The notes beneath the pieces are model-generated. The model ran no database searches. It worked only from the letters and a program-made list of their open reading frames with translations, and had not been told where the DNA came from. From positions 1-5,476 of the forward strand of contig QQUD01000312.1 in assembly GCA_008501785.1 (NCBI GenBank): a stretch of 5,476 nucleotides of DNA, read 5' to 3'. Origin of the DNA: Chloroflexota bacterium (GTDB lineage Bacteria; Chloroflexota; Anaerolineae; Promineifilales; Promineifilaceae). Shown here piece after piece: positions 1-4,849 of the stretch; positions within the stretch are counted from its first letter, which is position 1, and each line of letters starts with the position of its first letter. Position numbers and translations under genes: made by a program.

Positions 1-466
1 CCCAACTAATACCAACGCACTTCACAGACTTTTCTTCAATCTCATCAATCTGCACCATGCAAGCATCATCGACTTCATTGGGCAGATAGGCTGTTTTAAA
101 CCAGCTTTCTAAAATTTCTTTCGCCATTACCTCAGAGGTGCGTCGAATCGAAAGGCACAACACATTGGCATTGTTCCACAACCGTGCACCACGTGCCGTT
201 TCCGCATCATCACACAACGAGGCACGAATCCCAGGCACTTTGTTGGCCGCTAGACTAACCCCCGTTCCCGTCCAGCAAAATAGAATACCTTCATCTGCGT
301 CGCCATTCACAACAGATTCAGCCACTTGCTGCGCCACGGCTGGCCAATAAGTTTCTTTTTCACTCAATGGACCAAACAAGGCCAAGTCATGACCCCGCTC
401 ATTCAAATCCGCCACAACAGCATCGGTAAGACTCGTTTTTTCATCAGACCCAACTGCAATTTTCAT
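1..466 (-). CDS. RpiB/LacA/LacB-family sugar-phosphate isomerase, C-terminus cut by window edge
   Basis: The reading frame starts at ATG 466-464 and stays open for 155 codons to the left edge. RpiB-type enzymes are about 150 residues, so only the tail is missing. The family interconverts aldose and ketose phosphates in the cytoplasm (classically ribose-5-P and ribulose-5-P). Seen directly: an N-terminal MKIAVGSD strand, then GILFCWTGTG (residues 60-69) with Cys64 at the position of the catalytic cysteine of the usual CGTGIG loop, followed by AANKVPGIRASLC (73-85), ETARGAR (89-95) and NNANVLCLS (98-106). All of these match the family core. Two departures are clear: SDEKTS replaces the usual SDHAG at the N-terminus, and CWTGTG replaces CGTGIG, so this is a divergent subfamily and I withhold the symbol rpiB. 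A strong GGAGG (472-476) lies 5 bases before the ATG. No clear promoter is visible; the spacer upstream is filled by an inverted-repeat element. Confidence 0.85.
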   Translation of the reverse strand, partial: MKIAVGSDEKTSLTDAVVADLNERGHDLALFGPLSEKETYWPAVAQQVAESVVNGDADEGILFCWTGTGVSLAANKVPGIRASLCDDAETARGARLWNNANVLCLSIRRTSEVMAKEILESWFKTAYLPNEVDDACMVQIDEIEEKSVKCVGISW

Positions 467-490
467 CAATGCCTCCATAAAAAGCTAAAG

Positions 491-647
491 AATAGAGCGA
501 GAGCTAGCGTAAGTAAATCACTCTAGTACCTCAACTTTATGATTTTGTAGGGTGAATTGGCAATTCGCCCAGAGTGGCGATTTATCAAATCGCCCTACAT
601 TTTTAGAAAGTTACGGTACTAGCTCTCGCGCTGACTCTCGCTTTATT
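491..647. repeat. MITE-like imperfect inverted-repeat element, about 157 bp
   Basis: Almost the whole spacer between the SPFH stop codon and the isomerase ribosome binding site folds back on itself. Outer arms 491-505 and 633-647 match at 12 of 15 positions as inverted repeats. Inner arms 523-552 and 593-622 match at 23 of 30, beginning with a perfect CTAGTACC/GGTACTAG and ending with a perfect TGTAGGG (546-552)/CCCTACA (593-599). Between them lie two small hairpins: 550-558 pairing with 562-570, and 576-583 pairing with 587-594, each with a 3-base loop. There is no reading frame for a transposase, so it would have to be non-autonomous. No target-site duplication is obvious. Since it lies downstream of the SPFH gene, it may also act as a terminator or mRNA-stabilising structure. 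The structure is seen; mobility is inferred. Confidence 0.7.
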
Positions 648-649
648 AA

Positions 650-1528
650 TCATACCAAAGGCTTATGAGATACCAATGAAGTATAGGGTACTGTTTTTTT
701 GCCGAGGCGATTTTCGGTTGTGGTGGGTACTTGAGCGAGTGGCGAATACATCAGCGCCACCCCGTTACGTCCCATCTTTTGAATGCGTTCCAATTCCATC
801 AGTCGCTGCATGTCCGCTTCTGAAAAACGGCTGACAACCTGGTGCAAGCGCTCTAGTGCCAATGCTTCTTGCTCGGTTTGTAAGCGTTGCTCGTGTGCCG
901 ATTCAAGTGCAGCTTGTACCTGTGGTGGTACATTGATGGCACCAATCATGACCCGGGAAATCTTGAAACCGAGTTTTGACAACCGAGTCGTTACCTGCTG
1001 GCGTACTTGTCGTTCAAGACGACTTTGTACACCTGATGCATACAAATCTTCAATATTGTACTGCCCGATAATATGCCGTAAAACGTTGTTGACGTGTTTA
1101 GCAGCGAGTTTGCCAGATTTACGAGGCAAGGTGCGAGCCAATTTTGCCTGCGAATTGGCTTTAATTTGAAATGGCTCGATATTGTATGCCAAAGACCATT
1201 CGATATCGACACCTAAACCATTGCTAGTTTGCACATGGTGACATATTTCAGAGGCGGCGTCCGGGTTCAGGGGGATGGTGGCACGAAATTCTTGGGTAAA
1301 CGGCCGTATCCAATGCCGCCCCGGTGTTAAAAAGCGTACAAAGCGATCCCCATCACGCCGAAAAACAACCCCTACCTCCATTTCGGGAATGGTAACGTAT
1401 GCCAATTGCTTGATGGCGATGAAAATGAGGAGGATAACGGTGAAAACGGCCGTTGCCACAAACCATTCAATGCCAAAAAAACTTGACCCTAAAACCAAAA
1501 ATAACGCGGGAATGATTGTTTTGTACAT
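650..1528 (-). CDS. SPFH (band 7/stomatin-like) domain membrane protein
   Basis: This 292-residue protein begins with two closely spaced hydrophobic segments (about residues 4-20 and 22-39), which would anchor it in the cytoplasmic membrane. An SPFH/band-7 region follows from about residue 43 to 225, recognisable from AYVTIPEMEVGVVFR (43-57), LTPGRHWI and, near its end, GFKISRVMIGAINVPPQVQ. A charged, Glu/Gln-rich stretch follows (AHEQRLQTEQEALALERL), likely a helical or coiled-coil oligomerisation part, then a short polar tail. SPFH proteins form oligomeric scaffolds in membrane microdomains; the specific client here is unknown. The usual partner gene, an NfeD-type protein, is not adjacent. 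AGGAGT (1534-1539) lies 5 bases from the ATG at 1528-1526. The promoter is near consensus and carries two palindromic operator-like sites, so expression is probably controlled by a repressor. The gene contains two ACGGCCGT palindromes. Confidence 0.88.
   Translation of the reverse strand: MYKTIIPALFLVLGSSFFGIEWFVATAVFTVILLIFIAIKQLAYVTIPEMEVGVVFRRDGDRFVRFLTPGRHWIRPFTQEFRATIPLNPDAASEICHHVQTSNGLGVDIEWSLAYNIEPFQIKANSQAKLARTLPRKSGKLAAKHVNNVLRHIIGQYNIEDLYASGVQSRLERQVRQQVTTRLSKLGFKISRVMIGAINVPPQVQAALESAHEQRLQTEQEALALERLHQVVSRFSEADMQRLMELERIQKMGRNGVALMYSPLAQVPTTTENRLGKKTVPYTSLVSHKPLV
1299..1308. repeat. ACGGCCGT palindrome, copy 1 (AACGGCCGTA)
   Basis: The 8 bp core is intact at 1300-1307, but the outer T is an A on the plus strand. 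It lies in the SPFH gene, read in the Arg-Pro-Phe codon phase (IRPFT). Confidence 0.75.
1445..1454. repeat. AACGGCCGTT palindrome, copy 2
   Basis: An exact decamer within the membrane-anchor part of the SPFH gene, read in the Thr-Ala-Val phase (VATAVF). Confidence 0.8.
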
Positions 1529-1540
1529 AGCAGACTCCTA

Positions 1541-1590
1541 TAGTGTGTATCAGACACTAACAATATAGTGTCAAATAAACACTTTGTCAA
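1541..1590 (-). promoter_or_regulatory. SPFH gene promoter with two overlapping palindromic operators
   Basis: On the minus strand there is a perfect -35 TTGACA (plus-strand 1585-1590), a 17 bp spacer, and a -10 TATATT (plus-strand 1562-1567), predicting a start of transcription near 1555 and a leader of about 27 bases. Two inverted repeats with the same architecture are laid over it. Site 1, TAGTGT-N7-ACACTA at 1541-1559, spans the start of transcription. Site 2, TAGTGT-N7-ACACTT at 1566-1584, fills the promoter spacer exactly. Their centres are 25 bp apart. This arrangement is typical of repression by steric blocking from a dimeric helix-turn-helix protein (TetR-, GntR- or Xre-like). No such regulator gene is in the window, so its identity is unknown. 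The sites also lie upstream of the divergent gene at 1684. Confidence 0.75.
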
Positions 1591-1611
1591 GTCCCAATTT
1601 GGAGTTGACAA
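1584..1611. promoter_or_regulatory. Inverted repeat TTGTCAA-N14-TTGACAA
   Basis: A perfect 7 bp inverted repeat (1584-1590 and 1605-1611) sits midway between the divergent SPFH and jelly-roll-like genes. The left arm contains the SPFH -35 box. The right arm carries TTGACA on the plus strand but has no good -10 at the normal distance. It may be a regulator site or a back-to-back pair of -35 elements, or chance. Confidence 0.3.
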
Positions 1612-1616
1612 CCTCG

Positions 1617-1622
1617 TATAAT
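1617..1622 (+). promoter_or_regulatory. Candidate -10 box for the plus-strand gene at 1684
   Basis: A perfect TATAAT lies 61 bp before the ATG. The TTGACA at 1605-1610 is only 6 bp upstream, too close to act as its -35, and the bases at normal -35 distance (around 1594-1599) are a poor match. The promoter may therefore depend on an activator, or the real one may be elsewhere in the spacer. Confidence 0.3.
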
Positions 1623-1683
1623 GTTCAGTAAGCAATCCTATCGTCTCAGCAAATCAATAGTTAGACACAAAAAGGGGTAAATT

Positions 1684-2478
1684 ATGCTTAAAAACGGGTC
1701 TTTTACGAATGGATGGACGGATATGCCGCCTGCACCTGGGAATTTGATCAATCAACAACCCAATAGTTGGCAATTAACCTGGATTGAACCAGGAAATTCA
1801 TTATTTGGTGCCGGAGATAAAGCGACCGGGGTGCCGGAGTGTGTTCACAAATTAGCCAGACAACTGCCAGCACACGAGCAGTTAGGCGCAAAAAACGCAC
1901 TTATATTGGCTGGGGACGCCACTTATAAAATTTTTCACTTCGGGGGTGCTTTCGGCGCAGAGCTAAAGCAAACCGTAACAGGACTCAAACCGGGCAGCAA
2001 AGCAACGCTAACAGCACCCGTTCTCGCCGTTCTTTATGATGAAACAGATCCATATGGTGCGGAATCTGGGGTGTGGGTAAATGGCAGCGGAAAATGGGTC
2101 AACGGTGGCAAGATGGGAAATCGAAAATGGTATCGACACAAAGTGGAATTTACGGTACCAGCAACTGGTCAAGCAATGATAAGCATTCGAGTTAAAAGCA
2201 AGTGGCCGCGCAAAAAAGACTTTTTCATTGATGGCATCACGCTCAATGCAGAAACGGTTGCACATGCCACAAGCAGTCCGCCAACCGAAGCAGGAACAGG
2301 CAGCACAACAGAAGCAACGAGTGAAGCCAATAAAACAGATAGCCAACCTGTGAAAAAGGAAAAAATCGTAGTCACTGTACCGGCACGCATGAAGGTAGTG
2401 AAAGCAACTAGCGATGAAGTTGATACAGTTGTGATTGTGGTTCCGAAAGGCACACGAATTAAAGTCAAGAAATCGTAA
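1684..2478 (+). CDS. Protein of unknown function with carbohydrate-binding-module-like N-terminal domain, no signal peptide
   Basis: The product is 264 residues. Residues 1-190 look like a beta-sandwich (jelly-roll) domain of the carbohydrate-binding type: a start of the form NGSFTNGW (4-11), conserved-looking aromatics (SWQLTWIEPG, 28-37), KQTVTGLKPGSKATLT (95-110), GVWVNG (129-134), a WYRHKVEFTVP strand (149-159) and a closing KDFFIDGITL (178-187). Similar domains, as I recall them, occur in Chloroflexota proteins beside lysozyme- or peptidase-type domains. No catalytic domain is present here. A Thr/Ser/Glu-rich linker (about 194-229) leads to a beta-rich, Lys-ending tail (230-264). An in-frame TAA at 1678-1680, six bases before the ATG, rules out an upstream extension, so the lack of a signal peptide is genuine. 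AAGGGG (1672-1677) is the likely ribosome binding site. Sugar binding is inferred. Confidence 0.8.
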   Translation: MLKNGSFTNGWTDMPPAPGNLINQQPNSWQLTWIEPGNSLFGAGDKATGVPECVHKLARQLPAHEQLGAKNALILAGDATYKIFHFGGAFGAELKQTVTGLKPGSKATLTAPVLAVLYDETDPYGAESGVWVNGSGKWVNGGKMGNRKWYRHKVEFTVPATGQAMISIRVKSKWPRKKDFFIDGITLNAETVAHATSSPPTEAGTGSTTEATSEANKTDSQPVKKEKIVVTVPARMKVVKATSDEVDTVVIVVPKGTRIKVKKS

Positions 2479-2500
2479 AATTCACACAAAGTGATCAAAC

Positions 2501-2541
2501 CCTCCTGAAGGTGCGGCATCTCCAGGAGGATATTATTTTTT
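2501..2541 (+). terminator. Rho-independent terminator of the jelly-roll-like gene
   Basis: CCTCCTG (2501-2507) pairs with CAGGAGG (2523-2529). After one A/C mismatch, AGGTG pairs with CATCT (one G-T pair) around a CGG loop. A T-rich tract (2531-2541) follows. It starts 22 bp after the stop codon and reaches the stop of the convergent SRPBCC gene. A matching T-tract on the minus strand is lacking, so it probably acts mainly on plus-strand transcripts. Confidence 0.75.
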
Positions 2542-2980
2542 ACGATTCGACCAAGACTTTCAATTTGTTCAAACTCTTATCGAGATTTTCCTCGTTCATC
2601 TTTTCAACAACCATTTTATTGATTGCCTGACCAATACTGCCACCCGGCATTTCGTATTGGAAAGTGCAATTGAGCTTAGTACGTCCTTCACCACGAGGTG
2701 CCAGTTCCCAGCGAGTGCGCCCTTTGATCATGCCCTCTAATTCCAATCCAAAACTAACACCATCAACGTATTCAATCGTTTTCATTTTGAGGTTGAAATT
2801 CATACCAGCAGCTTTGTATTTTACATCAACGGCTCCGCCCATTTGTGGATACATGCTATCTGGAGCTGATGTTTGAATGCCTTCATACCATTCTGGTAAA
2901 CGATTGCCGTCCAAAGCGACTGCATTGATTTTGTCTGGGTTTGCGCGAATGATCACGCTGCGTTCAACGGTGGTTGTCAT
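2540..2980 (-). CDS. SRPBCC-fold protein (polyketide cyclase/dehydrase-like lipid-binding family)
   Basis: This 146-residue protein has the length and pattern of a single START/Bet v 1 (SRPBCC) domain. Seen: an opening beta strand VERSVIIRANPDKI (5-18), a helix ending in LPEWYEGI as in the family, several long beta strands (VDVKYKAAGMNFNLKMKT, then GVSFGLELEG and TRWELAP), a TKLNCTFQYEMPGG strand, and a long C-terminal alpha helix rich in Lys/Glu/Asn (about 117-144). These proteins bind hydrophobic ligands in a central cavity; some are cyclases or hydrolases. The ligand here cannot be told from sequence. No signal peptide is present, so it is likely cytoplasmic. The ATG at 2980-2978 is preceded by AGGAG (2989-2993, minus strand) with 8 bases between. 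The 125 bp spacer upstream shows no convincing promoter, nor a terminator for the transporter gene before it. Confidence 0.85.
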   Translation of the reverse strand: MTTTVERSVIIRANPDKINAVALDGNRLPEWYEGIQTSAPDSMYPQMGGAVDVKYKAAGMNFNLKMKTIEYVDGVSFGLELEGMIKGRTRWELAPRGEGRTKLNCTFQYEMPGGSIGQAINKMVVEKMNEENLDKSLNKLKVLVES

Positions 2981-3105
2981 TGATACTACTCCTATAATTC
3001 AGTTGTTTGCACTCCAAAAAGAAGATTCCGCTAACAGTTTAACATGAATTTGAGAAGATGGAAGTCCTAATTTCAGCCTATTCGTACTACGGTTTCTCAA
3101 GTCGT

Positions 3106-4005
3106 TTACACAGGCGTTGTTGATTGTTTTTGATTGAGGATTGCAATGCCTGCAATGATAACAGCCATCCCAATCAGCATAACGGCCGTTACTCTCTCCC
3201 CCAAAAACAACACCCCACCAATTCCTGCCACAATCGGAATCACATACGCTGTCATCGCCGAGGCAGTCGCACCAAACCGCTTTATGTTATAAACCGACAA
3301 GAGCATGCCACCAAATGTACCGATAAAAGCAGCATAGCCTAAAGCAATGTACCCTTGATTAGTAACGGCACTTAAATCAAACCCAATCAACACGAGGGAG
3401 AGTGGGATAACCGTAGCTGCAGCTGAAAACATGCGAATGCTGGACACATCAAAGGAATTATAGCTCTGCATATATTTGCGAATGTAAATAGTCGAAAAAC
3501 TGGCAATTACAATGGCCGCAATAATCAATACATATCCAAATGTTGGTGCTTGTGTTGCGTCTGCCAAACCACTTTCACCACTCACGGCCAGCATAATTGT
3601 GCCGCTCAATGCCAACATCACACCAATTGATTTTCGCAACGTCAACGATTCATCGGACAGCATGAAGTGAGCCATTAGCACTGTAATAGCTGGTCCAGTA
3701 GTGATTAAAATGGAAGCAACGCCACTGGAAAGATATTGCAGAGAAGTAACAATGCCAGTCATGGGAACGGCCGTTCCCAACACCCCCAACAATCCGGCAC
3801 GTAACCATAATTTCTTATCTCTTGGCCACTTATAGCGGCGATTGACGAACGTATACAAAAGCACATGCCCCAATCCCGCCAATGATAAACGTAAACCAAT
3901 ATAAGTTGTCGGCTCAAACTGCCCCACGCTAAATCGGGACGCAATTAGTGTTGAACCAAATAAAAAGCCTAGAAATGTAATGTAAGGCAATGCTTCAATT
4001 GTCAC
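3106..4005 (-). CDS. EamA/DMT-superfamily transporter, GTG start
   Basis: With the GTG at 4005-4003 as start the protein has 299 residues, the usual EamA length, and about ten hydrophobic helices arranged as two homologous halves. Family hallmarks include FLGFLFGSTLIASRF in helix 1, LQYLSSGVASILITTGPAITVLMAHFML closing the first half (a run of two helices), and ASAMTAYVIPIVAGIGGVLFLGERV with GIAILNQ closing the second. Members export or import small metabolites such as amino acids; the substrate here is unknown. An open frame continues upstream to a TTG at 4095, but GGAG (4012-4015, minus strand) lies 6 bases before the GTG, while the promoter and a 16 bp palindrome fall inside the would-be extension, which is also polar and unlike the family. 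The gene carries two AACGGCCGTT palindromes. Confidence 0.88.
   Translation of the reverse strand: MTIEALPYITFLGFLFGSTLIASRFSVGQFEPTTYIGLRLSLAGLGHVLLYTFVNRRYKWPRDKKLWLRAGLLGVLGTAVPMTGIVTSLQYLSSGVASILITTGPAITVLMAHFMLSDESLTLRKSIGVMLALSGTIMLAVSGESGLADATQAPTFGYVLIIAAIVIASFSTIYIRKYMQSYNSFDVSSIRMFSAAATVIPLSLVLIGFDLSAVTNQGYIALGYAAFIGTFGGMLLSVYNIKRFGATASAMTAYVIPIVAGIGGVLFLGERVTAVMLIGMAVIIAGIAILNQKQSTTPV
3181..3190. repeat. AACGGCCGTT palindrome, copy 3
   Basis: An exact decamer, extended to a perfect 12 bp palindrome TAACGGCCGTTA at 3180-3191. It lies in the transporter gene, in the Thr-Ala-Val phase (RVTAVM). Confidence 0.8.
3763..3778. repeat. AACGGCCGTT palindrome, copy 4, in a 16 bp perfect palindrome
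   Basis: The decamer at 3766-3775 is extended by GGG and CCC to the perfect palindrome GGGAACGGCCGTTCCC. It lies in the transporter gene, in the Thr-Ala-Val phase (LGTAVP). Confidence 0.8.
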
Positions 4006-4028
4006 AGGTAACTCCAAATGGGTTAATT

Positions 4029-4086
4029 TTAGATGATCATCTAATACCCAATTGGAAATTATAACGCCATCCCATCTGACATACAA
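4029..4086 (-). promoter_or_regulatory. Transporter promoter with downstream 16 bp palindromic operator
   Basis: On the minus strand a perfect -10 TATAAT (plus-strand 4058-4063) is preceded, after 17 bp, by TTGTAT (4081-4086), a weak -35. The predicted start of transcription is near 4051. Just downstream lies a perfect palindrome, TTAGATGATCATCTAA (4029-4044), between start of transcription and the ribosome binding site of the GTG start. It could be a repressor operator or a leader hairpin. The arrangement supports 4005 as the translation start. Confidence 0.55.
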
Positions 4087-4095
4087 TCGGACCAA

Positions 4096-4198
4096 AGCCT
4101 TACCGGCTGCTTTCTAATGAACTATTTGTAAATGAATTGAGGGATTGATTAAGATAGCTGGGTAATCTCCCAATCTCTCACTCTCTAATCCCACTTTT
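4096..4198. other. Spacer with purine/pyrimidine-biased stretch and weak hairpin
   Basis: Between the hypothetical membrane protein and the transporter promoter, 4141-4192 is bounded by GGGATT and AATCCC arms. On the minus strand it reads as an AG-rich run in which GATT recurs three times. A TGGG-N6-CCCA hairpin sits inside it. It could be a poor terminator for the upstream operon, but there is no T-tract after the hairpin on the minus strand. I see no gene here. Confidence 0.3.
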
Positions 4199-4837
4199 TT
4201 AAGGATGCGACACACAGAAGAACCAAAACGGCCGTTTCTCCTCCACCAGCCGCCAATTCGCATCAAACTCGCCATCCTGTGGCAATTGGTTGTCAGCCTG
4301 GTAAAGAAATCCTGAAAATGCTTGCGGACCAGCATACTCGGTAGGGAAAAAGATAAATAGCTGCTCATCACGCTGTGAAATCCAAACTTGACCGGCATCA
4401 TCTGACAGATGGCGGTAACGAAAGGGCAGGAGGGCTTTCCCTGCAAGATTGGGTTGAATTTGCTGCTGCTGAATTTGTTCTACGATAGCCACATAACTTT
4501 GCTGATGCCAGGAAAAACGCAGTTCTTCCCACAACGAATCAAATGGCACAAGCTGAACAATCATCATCGTACCCACGTTGATGACCAGTGGAATCGCTGC
4601 CAGTTTCAAATCAAAGCTAATCCGCATCGCCAAAAACAACCCCGACGCCAGGATAAAAGCAACCAAAATGAACGTCATCCCAGAAAGCAGAGGCTCAATC
4701 CAGGCTGGTTGCAGCCAGGAATCAGAGATATTGGAAACGGCCGTTAACCCAATCAACACCAGCCCAAACCACGTCGAAAACACGCCCAAAGGAGGGAATT
4801 CGATGGTAATTTCATCGTCAAGAATTGAGTAGTCCAT
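4199..4837 (-). CDS. Hypothetical membrane protein with three N-terminal helices and a soluble C-terminal half
   Basis: I do not recognise this 212-residue protein. It has a short acidic N-terminus (MDYSILDDEITIEF), three hydrophobic segments at about residues 17-37, 48-72 and 77-99, and then a soluble half of about 110 residues. That half contains a Gln run (IQQQQIQ), a segment of the form LPFRYRHLSDDAGQVWISQRD and a C-terminal WRLVEEKRPFWFFCV. It has no cysteine pair or catalytic motif I can name. ATG 4837-4835 is preceded by GGAAGG (4844-4849, minus strand) with 6 bases between. The upstream DUF4173 gene ends only 12 bp away, and this ribosome binding site fills the gap, so the two are co-transcribed and probably act in the same membrane process. 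Two AACGGCCGTT palindromes lie inside it. Confidence 0.75.
   Translation of the reverse strand: MDYSILDDEITIEFPPLGVFSTWFGLVLIGLTAVSNISDSWLQPAWIEPLLSGMTFILVAFILASGLFLAMRISFDLKLAAIPLVINVGTMMIVQLVPFDSLWEELRFSWHQQSYVAIVEQIQQQQIQPNLAGKALLPFRYRHLSDDAGQVWISQRDEQLFIFFPTEYAGPQAFSGFLYQADNQLPQDGEFDANWRLVEEKRPFWFFCVSHP
4226..4237. repeat. AACGGCCGTT palindrome, copy 5
   Basis: The decamer at 4227-4236 is extended to the perfect 12 bp palindrome AAACGGCCGTTT. It lies in the hypothetical membrane protein gene, in the Arg-Pro-Phe phase (KRPFW). Confidence 0.8.
4736..4745. repeat. AACGGCCGTT palindrome, copy 6
   Basis: An exact decamer in the first membrane segment of the hypothetical membrane protein, in the Thr-Ala-Val phase (LTAVS). 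Confidence 0.8.
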
Positions 4838-4849
4838 GATTTACCTTCC

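Noticed and set aside
491..647. CRISPR array or small RNA gene
   Set aside because: The repeats are inverted, not regularly spaced direct repeats, and no promoter or terminator marks an independent RNA gene.
783..1169. 128-codon plus-strand open frame opposite the SPFH gene
   Set aside because: It is an antisense shadow of a well-supported SPFH gene, with a Cys/Arg/Ser-rich composition and no ribosome binding site of note.
2008..2519. Minus-strand open frames opposite the jelly-roll-like gene
   Set aside because: They lie opposite a gene with a good start, terminator and domain-like sequence; their translations look like random Cys/Ser/Thr-rich shadows.
3045..3100. Inverted repeat TTGAGAA/TTCTCAA downstream of the transporter as a terminator
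   Set aside because: The loop is over 30 bases, the stem is only 7 bp, and no T-tract follows on the minus strand.
4006..4095. N-terminal 30-codon extension of the transporter from a TTG start
   Set aside because: It is polar, unlike EamA family N-termini, has no better ribosome binding site, and overlaps a promoter and palindrome that point to the GTG at 4005.
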